Part shown: piece by piece, positions 35,288 to 44,136 of the stretch
Numbering within the stretch: position 1 is the first letter of the stretch
How the letters are laid out: each line of letters starts with the position of its first letter
Assembly: GCA_964463485.1 (NCBI GenBank)
Contig: CAYXDO010000010.1
Location: 53,000 to 116,999, forward strand
DNA length: 64,000 nt
Source: CAYXDO01 sp964463485
GTDB lineage: Bacteria; Myxococcota; Kuafuiibacteriia; Kuafuiibacteriales; Kuafuiibacteriaceae
Direction of reading: 5' to 3'
Made by a program: the position numbers and the translations under genes
Notes under the pieces: generated by a model
The model's database searches: none
Told to the model about the DNA's origin: nothing
What the model saw: only the letters and a program-made list of their open reading frames with translations

Positions 35288-36613
35288 ATGAATTTGGGAC
35301 TTGCCGAAGGCATCGAAACCCTTCGCGCTCGCGGCGTCAAAAGCGACCTCTGCGAGCGGCTCGCGAGCTTCATCCGCGAGGGCGCGCCCGCGGAGCTCCT
35401 CCGGATCGCTCCGCCCCGGTTGGCGCTCGCATGGAACGTACCCGACGCCGACTTGCTCGACGCGTTCTTGCTGGGAACGCGGATCGGTCTGTTCGAGCTC
35501 GAGTGGGACGTTCGATGCCCGTCTTGCACTGGACCGACCGCGCGAGAGCAACACCTCGCCAAGGTTCCCAGCGAATCGGAGTGTCCTCGTTGCGACGTTC
35601 ATTTTTCGTCCACGTTCGATGAGTCCATCGAGGTGACTTGGCGAGTCCATCCGGCGATACGAGATCTCTCGAACGTCGATCCGAACGCGGTCTTTTCCGC
35701 TTACTTCGCTTCGACGCTGGTCGAGTCGGCGGTCGTCGAGCCGCGCGGCTCGAAGATCATCAGCCTCGAGCTCCTGAAGGGCAACTATCACCTCGCGGCG
35801 GCCGACCGAAACGCCCAGAGAGGCCTGCGGGTGACCGACGAAGGTGGGTCGGGGCAAATCGACGTCGCGATCGCCTCCGCCTCGCTCGATCGCGGGCCTC
35901 CGAGTCGAGCGGCCGGACGGTATGATCTTCGAGTCGCCAACCGATCGGATTCTCCCACTGAGTTCGTCATCGCGAGAGTGACCGATCGGCCCTGGGTTTC
36001 GGCGGCTCGCCTGGCCGCCCACCAGAGTTTCAGAGACTTGTTCTCGCGCGAGCTGATCTCTCCCGACGAGACTTTCGCGATTCGGAGCGCAGCCTTCGTG
36101 TTCACCGATTTGAAGGGGTCGACGGAGCTCTACGAGCGGATCGGAGACGCCCGCGCGTACCCTCTCGTGCGAGACCATTTTCGAATCATGTCCGAGTGCG
36201 TTCGCCGAGCCAACGGAGCCATCGTCAAGACCATCGGTGACGCGATCCTGGCGACCTTCTTGAGCGCCGAGGACGCGGTCCGGTTCGCGCTCGAAATGTC
36301 GGCGGCCTTCGAGGAGTTCAACACACGCGACCGATCGAGGGAAGAGATCGTGGTGAAGGTCGGCATTCATGCCGGGCCGTGTATCGTGGTGACTCAGAAC
36401 GAGACCATCGACTACTTCGGTCGCACTCTCAATACCGCTGCGAGAATTCAGGGGCTGTCGCGCGGGCACGACATCGTACTCTCCGACGCGGTGGCCAGGG
36501 GGCGCGGAGTGAGTGCGATGCTGAGCGACTTGCCGGGATGGTCTCGGGAGGACGATCGAGTAGAGCTGAAAGGGATCGCGTCTGCCATCGACGTGGTGCG
36601 ACTGACCAGGTGA
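35288..36613 (+). CDS. Class III adenylate/guanylate cyclase with DUF5939-like N-terminus
   Basis: 441 aa. The N-terminal 230 residues include a Cys4 zinc-ribbon-like element (CPSCTGPTAREQH..CPRC), the hallmark of DUF5939, which occurs beside cyclase domains. The catalytic domain (about 265-441) has metal-binding Asp in 'VFTDLKGSTELYERIGD' and Asp in 'KTIGDAILATF', plus 'GIHAGPCIVV' and 'DYFGRTLNTAARIQGLS' with the transition-state Asn/Arg. This predicts an active class III enzyme. No membrane segment is visible, so it is likely cytoplasmic. Ligand and product (cAMP or cGMP) are undetermined. Confidence 0.93.
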   Translation: MNLGLAEGIETLRARGVKSDLCERLASFIREGAPAELLRIAPPRLALAWNVPDADLLDAFLLGTRIGLFELEWDVRCPSCTGPTAREQHLAKVPSESECPRCDVHFSSTFDESIEVTWRVHPAIRDLSNVDPNAVFSAYFASTLVESAVVEPRGSKIISLELLKGNYHLAAADRNAQRGLRVTDEGGSGQIDVAIASASLDRGPPSRAAGRYDLRVANRSDSPTEFVIARVTDRPWVSAARLAAHQSFRDLFSRELISPDETFAIRSAAFVFTDLKGSTELYERIGDARAYPLVRDHFRIMSECVRRANGAIVKTIGDAILATFLSAEDAVRFALEMSAAFEEFNTRDRSREEIVVKVGIHAGPCIVVTQNETIDYFGRTLNTAARIQGLSRGHDIVLSDAVARGRGVSAMLSDLPGWSREDDRVELKGIASAIDVVRLTR

Positions 36614-36640
36614 GGCGCTTTGGGCCTCGAGCTTCGGTCT

Positions 36641-37402
36641 TCAATCGAAAAGAAGACCTCCGATGAAATTACCCAGGTTCGACAGGGCCTGATTTACGGC
36701 TCCGTTTTTGCCGCTGGCGTTGTCTGCGTTCCAGCGGGCGGTCTCGTCGGCTGAGCCCAACGCTCCTTTCGCGATGTTTTCGCCGGCCCAGGCGCCGATG
36801 GCGGCGGGGACGCCATTGTCGCCGCTTCTGTTCTGCTCGTGGACTTTTTGGGCGCCCGCGGTATTGCCGGTCGCGAGGGCCTCGGTCGCCGCAACCACAG
36901 AGGAGGCGGTGGCTTTTGTGGTCGCGCTGACTTGGCCTCCGGTCAACACATCCACCACGGCCACTCCTGGGTTCGCGACGAGCGCGGCCGTCGTATAGCC
37001 GGACGAAGCAACTCCGTTGGCGATCTTGCCACCGAGGGTGGTGCAGTGACTATTGACGCCTTGCTCTACACCCGTAATCAGCGCGCCCGCCACGCCTAGG
37101 CCGCGACCGAGCTTGTTGGAGGACCGAGCAACGCCCTCATAGACATCAGCCTCGAGCCTCATCAATCTCAACGCTTTGTTGCCCATGGCGGCCCGCTCGG
37201 CGGGGGACAGGTTCTTCACCGCTTCGACCTGGGCGCGCGCCGCCCCTGCGAGCCCGGAGAGACCGGAGCTCGCGAGCGTCGCTCCTATGCCGGCTCGTTC
37301 GACGTTTTTGTCCAACTTCTTGACAGTATCGCCGAAGCTCGAGTGGGGATGGGTTTCGGTCTTGGACGTAGGGAATCGTGGTCCGATCTTGGGATTGCTC
37401 AT
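36641..37402 (-). CDS. Ala/Gly-rich protein of unknown function, possible effector
   Basis: 253 aa from ATG 37402 with a GAAGGAGA Shine-Dalgarno. No signal peptide. The N-terminal 40 residues are polar (GPRFPTSKTETHPHSSFGD). From residue 40 there are several Ala/Gly-rich hydrophobic helices ('GATLASSGLSGLAGAARAQ', 'LGVAGALITGVEQGVNS', 'YTTAALVANPGVAVVDVLTGGQ') like membrane-inserting or pore-forming segments of polymorphic toxins. They are followed by 'VHEQNRSGDNGVPAAIGAWAGENIAKGALG'-type polar sequence. No immunity-like neighbour is obvious. Toxin-like function is a guess from composition only. Confidence 0.7.
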   Translation of the reverse strand: MSNPKIGPRFPTSKTETHPHSSFGDTVKKLDKNVERAGIGATLASSGLSGLAGAARAQVEAVKNLSPAERAAMGNKALRLMRLEADVYEGVARSSNKLGRGLGVAGALITGVEQGVNSHCTTLGGKIANGVASSGYTTAALVANPGVAVVDVLTGGQVSATTKATASSVVAATEALATGNTAGAQKVHEQNRSGDNGVPAAIGAWAGENIAKGALGSADETARWNADNASGKNGAVNQALSNLGNFIGGLLFD

Positions 37403-37609
37403 ATTTTCTCCTTCGTTTCGGCTTCGCCGAGCGTGCTCGAAGCAAGAGCACGATGAATGCCAACCGTGGCGGCGCAGGTCGGAGGTTGGGAGCCGTTCGG
37501 GTGAGGCTCCGCGTGTCTCACTTCTCGGACATCCGGTGTCCCAGCTGGATTCCGATCCATGTCTTGCAGAGATCGGGAGCGTGGCGGCGGACTGCGCTAC
37601 GCTCTGGGC

Positions 37610-38929
37610 GTGACGACCGAGAGCCTCGACGCACAGTCCATTCCGCGCAACCTCCGCGTACGTGTCGCTTCTGGTCCCGACACGGGCCTGGGCCGGCTCG
37701 TGTCGGAGCTGATCGTCGCCGGCACCTCCGAGGTGTGCGAGCTCAAGCTCACCGATCGAAGCGTGTCCCGCCGCCACTGCACGCTGGAGCCCGCCGGGGC
37801 GTCGGTTCGGATCCGAGATGCGGGGAGTCGCAACGGCGTATGGTTTGGCGCCGCTCGTATCGAGGTCGCGGATCTTCCACCAGGATCTCAGATCGTGCTC
37901 GGACACAGCACTCTGACCTTCGAGCTCGGTACACCAGCCGAGGCCCAACAGCCCGTCGTCGTGCCAATGACCAGCTTTGGTCGTTTCTTGGGATCGTCAC
38001 CGTCGCTTGCTCCGATGTATCGAGTTCTGAATATCGCTCTCGAGCAACCCGGATTGACCGTTCTGCTCGAAGGTGAGTCCGGAACCGGCAAAGAGTTACT
38101 CGCCGAGGCGCTTCACGAGAAGAGCAAGCGCGCCGACGGTCCATTCGTCGTCGTCGACTGTGCTGCGATTCCAGAGACTCTCATCGAGTCCGAGCTCTTT
38201 GGAACCGAGATGGGCGCCTTCACCGGAGCAGGAGCTCGCAAGGGGGCCTTCGAGCAGGCCCATCACGGGACGATATTTCTCGACGAGATCGGAGAGCTCC
38301 CGTTGGCTCTACAGACTCGGCTTCTCGGAGTGCTCGAGCGCCGGCAATTCAAGAGAGTGGGCGGCACCAAGGCCATTCAAGTCGACGTACGCGTCGTGGC
38401 CGCGACCAATCGCAACCTCGAGCGAGAGGTCGAAGAAGGGAGGTTTCGACTGGATCTCTTTCACCGCTTGGCCGTTGCTCTGGTCCACATTCCGCCGCTC
38501 AGCCGACGACGAGAAGACATCGAAACGCTCGCTCTCCATTTTGCCCGAGCGATCCCTCAGAAGAGCGAGCTCGGCGTGTTGTCGCCCGAAGTCTTGGGTC
38601 GACTCTGTGAAAAGGAGTGGCCTGGCAACGTGCGTGAGCTCCGAAACCACATAGAGCGGCTCGTGCTTTTTGGTGAATCCAACGCGATGATGGGCTCGAA
38701 GACCTCGGAGCCGGAAGGTGAGGATGCTCGGCTCACCGCCATCGTCGGCGCGGCTCGCTCTGGAGTTTCGTTTCGCGCGGCGCGCGCGACCGCGCTCGCC
38801 GCGTTCACCGAGCTCTATGTCGAGGATATGTTGGCTCGGCACTCAGGGAACGTTTCACGGGCCGCAGAAGCGGCCGGCGTGGCTCGGCGCCACTTTCACC
38901 GGCTGAAAGAGCTCGGCCGAAACGACTGA
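37610..38929 (+). CDS. FHA-domain sigma-54-dependent activator
   Basis: 439 aa from GTG 37610. FHA phosphothreonine-binding domain at about 20-110 with 'SVSRRHC' (51-57) and 'SRNG' (73-76). Sigma-54 AAA+ domain: Walker A GESGTGKE (155-162), an intact GAFTGA (202-207) in 'EMGAFTGAGARKGAFEQA', Walker B 'IFLDEIGELP', 'EWPGNVRELRNHIERLV'. C-terminal HTH 'NVSRAAEAAGVARRHFHRL'. Myxobacterial FHA-type EBPs read Ser/Thr kinase signals; the kinase gene at 38944-40464 converges on this gene, ending 14 bp away. That kinase could phosphorylate this protein or its partner. Confidence 0.95.
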   Translation: MTTESLDAQSIPRNLRVRVASGPDTGLGRLVSELIVAGTSEVCELKLTDRSVSRRHCTLEPAGASVRIRDAGSRNGVWFGAARIEVADLPPGSQIVLGHSTLTFELGTPAEAQQPVVVPMTSFGRFLGSSPSLAPMYRVLNIALEQPGLTVLLEGESGTGKELLAEALHEKSKRADGPFVVVDCAAIPETLIESELFGTEMGAFTGAGARKGAFEQAHHGTIFLDEIGELPLALQTRLLGVLERRQFKRVGGTKAIQVDVRVVAATNRNLEREVEEGRFRLDLFHRLAVALVHIPPLSRRREDIETLALHFARAIPQKSELGVLSPEVLGRLCEKEWPGNVRELRNHIERLVLFGESNAMMGSKTSEPEGEDARLTAIVGAARSGVSFRAARATALAAFTELYVEDMLARHSGNVSRAAEAAGVARRHFHRLKELGRND

Positions 38930-38943
38930 GTTGGGTCGCCCCC

Positions 38944-40464
38944 CTAGAAGAATCGAACGAAATAGGCGCCCAGCAACGCACCGACGACCAGCCCGATCAC
39001 GAGCGAGGTCGAGACGAGAATTCGGGTCCGCTTCGATTCGAAGACATCGGGTGGCGGCGCCGCCGTCGGCATTGAGCTCGAGCGCGCTCTGCTCGGTTCG
39101 GGAACCGTGTGGAGCTCAGGAAGGCGCTGAGGCGGATAGGTATCTGTCTTCGGGATCAACAGAGGGCGAGGCGTCGCCACGGAAGGCAGCTTCGTCGATA
39201 CCGTGAGTCCAGGCTCTGCACAAATCAGCTCGCCCGCCTCCGTTGGCTCGGACTGCGGCGTGCGTTCGGACATACGTTCGGACCTGAGTGCGGGATCGGA
39301 TCGAACCTGATCTGCAGAAACGGCTGGGGTTGGTTGGGTAGGATCTTCGACGGAAGGGAGCTGCTTGGCCCTCTCGACCTCTTCACGGGACACCGCGACG
39401 GTGTCGTTGACGCCCATGATGCTCGAATCTCCGGACTCGTCGGACAGGTCGAGCGACATGACTTGGCGAGCCCCGAGCGCCGAAAGCAGCTCGTCCTCTG
39501 GGCAGACACCTCGCGCCGCTCGGTCGAGAACACTGCGCTGCTGGGCTTGCCGCTGCCCCCAGCGCGACTCCAGATATTCCCGAACTCGAGTCTCGGCATC
39601 CCCCTTCTCTTCTCCAAGGAAGCCGAGAAGAGCGCTCGCCATGTCTCCCGCGGTCGTGAACCGATCGCTCGGGCTCCGTGCAAGGGCGCAACGGCACACT
39701 TCCGTGAGAGCCCGCGGGCAACGCGAGTTGATCGAGCTTGCGTCCGGGAGAGTCTCACGGAAGATTCTCTCCGTAACTTCCGCCGGACTCAGACCCACAT
39801 ATACTCGCTTGTTGATCAAACATTCATAAAGCACCAGACCGAGCGAGTAGATATCGGTTCGGCGATCCAACACCTTACCGGTAATTTGCTCCGGAGACAT
39901 GTACGCGATTTTTCCTTTGATGATGCCGGCCTCGGTTTCGCTTCCGATCGGAGCCCTCGCCGTACCGAAGTCCAATACTTTCGTTCGCCCGTCCAGACAA
40001 ACGACCAAGTTGTCGGGCGAGACGTCTCTATGAATCAATTCATAGGGCGAGCCTTCCGGCGCGACGAGCTCATGGGCATGATGCAGTCCGAGCGCCGCCA
40101 GGGCGATACTTGCGGCCGCAATTTCGGGCGCGAGCCCTTCACCTTCTCGTCGGGCGAGCGCCAAGAGCACATTGAGCGGCTGGCCTCTCGCATATTCCAT
40201 GGCGAGGAAATATCGCTCGTGCTCGATCCCAGCTTCATACACTCTCGCGCAGTATTCGTGATCGAGTCGGGACGCGATCGCAGCTTCACGAAGGAATGCG
40301 TCCGGAAGCACGCCGGCCGCGTGGTGTGCCAAGAGCACCTTGAGCGCGACCAATTCGCCTTCGGCCACTCCACCCACGGCGCGAGCCAAAAAGACGCTCG
40401 CCTGCCCACCCGTGGCGAGCCGGGCGAGCACGTCGTAGCGCCGGCCGAAACGGTGGGGCGCCAT
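38944..40464 (-). CDS. Ser/Thr protein kinase with C-terminal membrane anchor
   Basis: 506 aa. Kinase domain 1-290: Gly-rich loop 'LATGGQASVF', ATP Lys42 in 'VALKVLL', catalytic loop HRDVSPDN (145-152), DFG (165-167), 'AYMSPEQITGK', and an RxxDR-type C-terminal signature. A long Pro/Ser/Glu-rich linker (about 310-475) ends in a single transmembrane helix (ILVSTSLVIGLVVGALLGAYF) at the extreme C-terminus, so the kinase faces the cytoplasm and is tail-anchored; no extracellular sensor follows. The presence of HRD with an Arg marks an RD kinase, activatable by autophosphorylation. Partner candidate: the adjacent FHA activator. Confidence 0.95.
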   Translation of the reverse strand: MAPHRFGRRYDVLARLATGGQASVFLARAVGGVAEGELVALKVLLAHHAAGVLPDAFLREAAIASRLDHEYCARVYEAGIEHERYFLAMEYARGQPLNVLLALARREGEGLAPEIAAASIALAALGLHHAHELVAPEGSPYELIHRDVSPDNLVVCLDGRTKVLDFGTARAPIGSETEAGIIKGKIAYMSPEQITGKVLDRRTDIYSLGLVLYECLINKRVYVGLSPAEVTERIFRETLPDASSINSRCPRALTEVCRCALARSPSDRFTTAGDMASALLGFLGEEKGDAETRVREYLESRWGQRQAQQRSVLDRAARGVCPEDELLSALGARQVMSLDLSDESGDSSIMGVNDTVAVSREEVERAKQLPSVEDPTQPTPAVSADQVRSDPALRSERMSERTPQSEPTEAGELICAEPGLTVSTKLPSVATPRPLLIPKTDTYPPQRLPELHTVPEPSRARSSSMPTAAPPPDVFESKRTRILVSTSLVIGLVVGALLGAYFVRFF

Positions 40465-40546
40465 GTCACTCCGCGAGCGGGATCGGATCGGTGAACGACA
40501 TGGTCTGCCAGCATACTCCTTCTTCGCAGTCGAGGATACGTCGGCA

Positions 40547-40585
40547 CGTTGGCGCGTTGGCGCGTTGGCGCGTGGCGCGTTGGCG
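40547..40585. repeat. cgttggcg octamer tandem repeat
   Basis: Five head-to-tail copies of cgttggcg, the fourth with one T missing (cgtggcg). They lie 80 bp upstream of the kinase start and just before the 3' end of the nucleotidyltransferase gene. A phase- or length-variable tract at this position could alter kinase expression, though the unit is non-coding. Confidence 0.75.
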
Positions 40586-40617
40586 TATCCTTCCTTGTGG
40601 AAGTCGCCGCGGCCGCG

Positions 40618-41169
40618 TCAAGAGTTTCTGATTTCTCGAATCAACCCATCGAACCTCGGGACCAAGTCCGATCTCTCGAGAAGCTCATCCAGTCTTTCGA
40701 GCATCGCTTTGACGAGCGGGACTTCGACGCCGGGCTGCTCCAGCAGTCTGCGCACGTCCTCGAGGTCTTTCGGCCGCCCGGCTAGAATCTTGGTGGCAAT
40801 GAGATCATGGCGCGAGATGACGGGAACGCTGAGCCCTCCGACGTCGATGAGTTGGGCGCGTTCGAGGATCGAGGCCTCGAGCTCGTCACCGGCGATGACG
40901 AGATCGAGGGGGATGTTCGAGGCCTCGTGAAACAGCGGAAGCACCCGAGTGCGTTCGGAGAACTCATACAAATTATCGACTCGGGAAAGAAAACCTCCGT
41001 CCAGGAGCGCTCGAATCACGGCCGATTTGGAGTCTTCGGTCAATTCGACCGTCACGTCGACGTCTGCAGTCATCCTGGCGACCCCGTAGGCGCTCACCGC
41101 TTGGGCACCAAATAGGTACCAGCGAGCTCGCCTACGACTCAGAATCTTCGACAGGTCTTTCAGCAGCAA
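40618..41169 (-). CDS. Nucleotidyltransferase-fold protein (toxin-like partner)
   Basis: 183 aa if TTG 41169 is the start; an upstream in-frame ATG at 41307 would add a 46-residue basic Ser/Arg leader but overlap the previous gene by 176 bp. The nucleotidyltransferase beta-polymerase fold is seen as 'WYLFGAQAVSAYGVARMTADVDVTVEL', where GA..A, the RxT and the D-x-D metal ligands match the GG/GSxxYGxxRxTxDxD pattern of AbiEii/DUF6036-type enzymes. A third acidic residue may lie in 'NIPLDLVIAGDELEAS'. Such proteins transfer nucleotides to tRNA or protein and often act as toxins in type IV/VII pairs. It is the last gene of the tldD-containing unit. Confidence 0.75.
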   Translation of the reverse strand: MLLKDLSKILSRRRARWYLFGAQAVSAYGVARMTADVDVTVELTEDSKSAVIRALLDGGFLSRVDNLYEFSERTRVLPLFHEASNIPLDLVIAGDELEASILERAQLIDVGGLSVPVISRHDLIATKILAGRPKDLEDVRRLLEQPGVEVPLVKAMLERLDELLERSDLVPRFDGLIREIRNS

Positions 41170-41404
41170 GAGCGGCGCGGGCAGCTCGACGCCTCGCGAT
41201 CTGCGTGAAGAGCGCGGCGAGACGGATGTGGTCTTGGAGGTCTTGCTCGCGGTCTTCCGGCGTCGGCCAGTCCGGGTGTTGCGCGATGTACTGTCTTCGG
41301 AGCTCATCGGCGATCCTCAATCTCTCCGCAGGGCTCAGCTTGGCCCACCACTTCCGATCCTCGGCCGCGAGCGCGTTCCAATCTGGTTGATTCGTCCGAG
41401 CCAT
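41132..41404 (-). CDS. Small helical protein paired with the nucleotidyltransferase (antitoxin-like)
   Basis: 90 aa. It reads DWNALAAEDRKWWAKLSPAERLRIADELRRQ, followed by a second helix (LQDHIRLAALFTQIARRRAARAALAAE). Small proteins with the WW..LSPaeRL pattern typically sit directly upstream of nucleotidyltransferase genes of this type, as here. Its ATG overlaps the lipoprotein stop by one base (TGATG), and its end overlaps the transferase gene. No DNA-binding domain is obvious. An antitoxin or regulatory subunit role is inferred from context. Confidence 0.75.
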   Translation of the reverse strand: MARTNQPDWNALAAEDRKWWAKLSPAERLRIADELRRQYIAQHPDWPTPEDREQDLQDHIRLAALFTQIARRRAARAALAAERPVEDSES

Positions 41405-44136
41405 CAGCGAACCTCGAACGGCGCCCTCGTGAATTGGTATTTCACACCAGCGAGCACGTCGCCTAGGTCGAACTCGGGCAACGCCTTCACGACGAACCCC
41501 GTCGGAGATCCGGTCACGGCGCCATCGCTGGCGGCGAAGGTGGGCGCCGCAATGGAGTGAAGTTGGCTTCCGTCGAGCTCGAGGCCCGACGCTTCGCAGC
41601 CGTCGACGACGAACCTCGCCAGCGTCGCGGCGCCCGACCCGATGGCTCGAACACCGACTCCGGCCGCGGTCGTCGTGGTGATGGCGTTCCGAATTTCGAG
41701 GTTGGTCGCAGTCAGGGTGGCGGTGTCCTCGATGAGGATGGCCTCCCCGCTCGAATCCAGAATTCTGGCCCGATCGAGGACGACCTTGGAGCGGTTGACG
41801 AACCCGGCGGCGCCCCGGACGACGATTAGGTCAGAGACCCGCGACGGTTCTTGGAGGAGTGAGTCGTCGCGAAACTCGATTTCGGTGTCCTCGAGGTGAA
41901 TGCGGGAGAGTGTCGCGCGGATGGCATCGAGGCGCACACCGCGAGCGTCGCCACCCGGTCCTCTCGAGGGCTGTCGAACCGTGATGTCTTCGAGCATGAA
42001 GTCCCCAACACTCTCATCCATGGTCACACCCGCCCCCGCTACTCGCTCCGCGAGGAGCCGCCTGACTTCGAGGCGCGCACCCTCGGAGCCGGTGACTCCG
42101 TTCGACTGCGAACCCGACACGAACACGTCCGCGAAAGATACGCTGGCATCCGGTCCGTACACATTGGCTCCAGACCCTCGGAGCGCCGCGCGGGTGAGTT
42201 TGAGCCGACTGTCGTCGACTCTCACCGCGAACGCGCGGCTGTGGGCGACGAAGTCGGCGACGGTCGCGGTGCTGCTGCTGAACAGCTCGAGACCGCTCGG
42301 ACTGTCGACCAGGACGACTCGCTCCATCTCCAACTCTGCGGCCCGCTCGATGACGACGCCTGACGCGGCCTCTCGCACCAGCAGATCTTCTACGTGGGCC
42401 GTGCCTCCTCGAAGCACGAACGCACGATCTTGGGTCGAGTCGATCCTCACGCGGGACAGATCGATTCGTTCGGCGGCCGAGTACAGCCCGAGGCCGCCGC
42501 TGCCGCGGGCGTCGCGTGTCGTGCGCTCCACCACCAAGTCAGCGGCTCTGACCCGGGTTCCGAGGTCGCGAAAATCGACGCCGAAATACGGTGTGTCGGT
42601 GACGAGCACTCGATCTAGCCGAACTCGAGCGCCTTCCGCCACACGAAGGCCGGTCCCTTCCGCGCCATCGACCCACGGCTGAGTGCGACGAGCGACGGTA
42701 TCCGAGATCGTCGCGGTGGCGCCGTACACCGAGATCGCCAACCCAGTCGTCGACTCGACCAACGTGTTGCGAAGCACCAACTCGGCGTTCGCCTGTGCGA
42801 TGACTCCGTGACCCTCGCGGGGAGCGGAGGTCGTCGTCACCGTTCGAAGGACGACCAAATCTTCGAAGCGCGCACGAGTGGACGGGTCTCTGATTTGAAT
42901 CCCGACTCCCGTGACATCCTCGACCGAGACCCTCCGGCCTTCGAGCTCACCGGCGAGCCGGCCTTCGATCGCTCGACCCGCAACCCCGCGCACCACGACC
43001 TCTTCCCCGAAGGCTCGACCACCGCTCTCGGCAAGCCAGCCGAACTCGGTCGTCCCTTCGATGAGAACGCCTCGCAGGTGACCCTCGCCAGCAGGACCCA
43101 CCGAAACGCCTCGGCGCAGCCCGGTCACGCGGAGATTGGCGACCGACACCTCCGGCGACAGCACTCTCAGCGTCGAAGTGAGGCTCGCGCCGCTCGCCGC
43201 GGTCACCGTGGTCTCACCCACACAGGCGCCGATCAACTCCATGGGTTCGCTCAAGCCAAGGCTCGCTTCGAAGGTTCCCTTTCCGAGCGCGACGACCGAG
43301 CCCGGCGTAGCCAGAGCTAGGGCTTCGGCGAGCGTTCGAACAGGCGCATCGATCGATCCGTCGCCTTCGGCAGACCCATTGTTCGAAACGTACACGATGG
43401 GTTTGTCGGTCGGGAGGTCGTCTCGAAACTCGCCGGGCGGGCACGCCTCGCCAATTGGAGCGCAACCGAGGTCGCCAAGGAAATGAGCTTCGTCGTCAGC
43501 GCACGGGAGGCGCTCGGCGACGGTTCTAGGCTCGCAGAACGTTCGGGAGTCGGCGCTGACTTCGGTCCATCCGGTCGGACAAGGTAGTAGGCGGAGAGGC
43601 TCAGGAGGCGCGGGCTGAGTTGCCTCTTTGGGCGCCAACGGTTGCGGAGGCTCCGAGCAGGGTCGGTGACAGACGAGATTGGCGCGAGACTGCTCGAAAC
43701 AACCGTTGGTTCGCGCGCACAGCGCGGCGTTCAACGCTGGCACCCTCAGACTCTCCAGCTGAGCCGCATCTTCCAGAGGGCGAAACACCACGGCCTCACC
43801 CGTCGTGTACATGCCGACCACCGCCGAGTCGAAGCGCGGAATGGGTCGACTCGGATCTGCAACGTCCACGTGCTCACCCTCGGCGATCATCAACTCGTCG
43901 AGACTCTCCGCATAAAAAAGCACCGAGAGCTCGACGGGCGGGTCGAGCTCGATAGGCGTGCTCGCGAACCCGTCCACGATCGGGAGCGCCCGCAAACGAA
44001 GGCGACCGCTGGCGCCCGTAACCAGAAGCGCACTCTTGGCGGACTCGGGCGCAAGCGCATGAATCGCCGGTGCGTCGCAAGCCAGGACCGTTCCGAAAAA
44101 CAAGATCGCCGATCGGCGCATCGAACCGGGTTTCAT
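41404..44136 (-). CDS. Parallel beta-helix lipoprotein
   Basis: 910 aa from ATG 44136, supported by GAGGGG directly upstream and by a 4-bp ATGA overlap with tldE. Lipoprotein signal with Cys20 (FFGTVLAC). Residues about 170-260 contain a Cys-rich segment ('CARTNGCFEQSRANLVCHRPC', 'CADDEAHFLGDLGCAPIGEAC'). The C-terminal 600 residues are repeats of approximately 22-25 residues typical of right-handed beta-helices of the DUF1565/pectate-lyase-like kind ('GDGSIDAPVRTLAEALALATPGSVV', 'LRVTGLRRGVSVG', 'GLGLYSAAERIDLSRVRI'). No catalytic residues stand out. It is the third gene in the tldD-tldE unit, with an unknown link to them. Confidence 0.9.
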   Translation of the reverse strand: MKPGSMRRSAILFFGTVLACDAPAIHALAPESAKSALLVTGASGRLRLRALPIVDGFASTPIELDPPVELSVLFYAESLDELMIAEGEHVDVADPSRPIPRFDSAVVGMYTTGEAVVFRPLEDAAQLESLRVPALNAALCARTNGCFEQSRANLVCHRPCSEPPQPLAPKEATQPAPPEPLRLLPCPTGWTEVSADSRTFCEPRTVAERLPCADDEAHFLGDLGCAPIGEACPPGEFRDDLPTDKPIVYVSNNGSAEGDGSIDAPVRTLAEALALATPGSVVALGKGTFEASLGLSEPMELIGACVGETTVTAASGASLTSTLRVLSPEVSVANLRVTGLRRGVSVGPAGEGHLRGVLIEGTTEFGWLAESGGRAFGEEVVVRGVAGRAIEGRLAGELEGRRVSVEDVTGVGIQIRDPSTRARFEDLVVLRTVTTTSAPREGHGVIAQANAELVLRNTLVESTTGLAISVYGATATISDTVARRTQPWVDGAEGTGLRVAEGARVRLDRVLVTDTPYFGVDFRDLGTRVRAADLVVERTTRDARGSGGLGLYSAAERIDLSRVRIDSTQDRAFVLRGGTAHVEDLLVREAASGVVIERAAELEMERVVLVDSPSGLELFSSSTATVADFVAHSRAFAVRVDDSRLKLTRAALRGSGANVYGPDASVSFADVFVSGSQSNGVTGSEGARLEVRRLLAERVAGAGVTMDESVGDFMLEDITVRQPSRGPGGDARGVRLDAIRATLSRIHLEDTEIEFRDDSLLQEPSRVSDLIVVRGAAGFVNRSKVVLDRARILDSSGEAILIEDTATLTATNLEIRNAITTTTAAGVGVRAIGSGAATLARFVVDGCEASGLELDGSQLHSIAAPTFAASDGAVTGSPTGFVVKALPEFDLGDVLAGVKYQFTRAPFEVR

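Noticed and set aside
35126..36469. N-terminal extension of the beta-barrel protein to 797 aa
   Set aside because: Upstream codons run antisense through the cyclase gene; the signal peptide starts at ATG 35125.
41170..41307. Upstream ATG start for the nucleotidyltransferase
   Set aside because: Would overlap the small helical gene by 176 bp; the leader is low-complexity, although a GAGG precedes it, so it is not wholly excluded.
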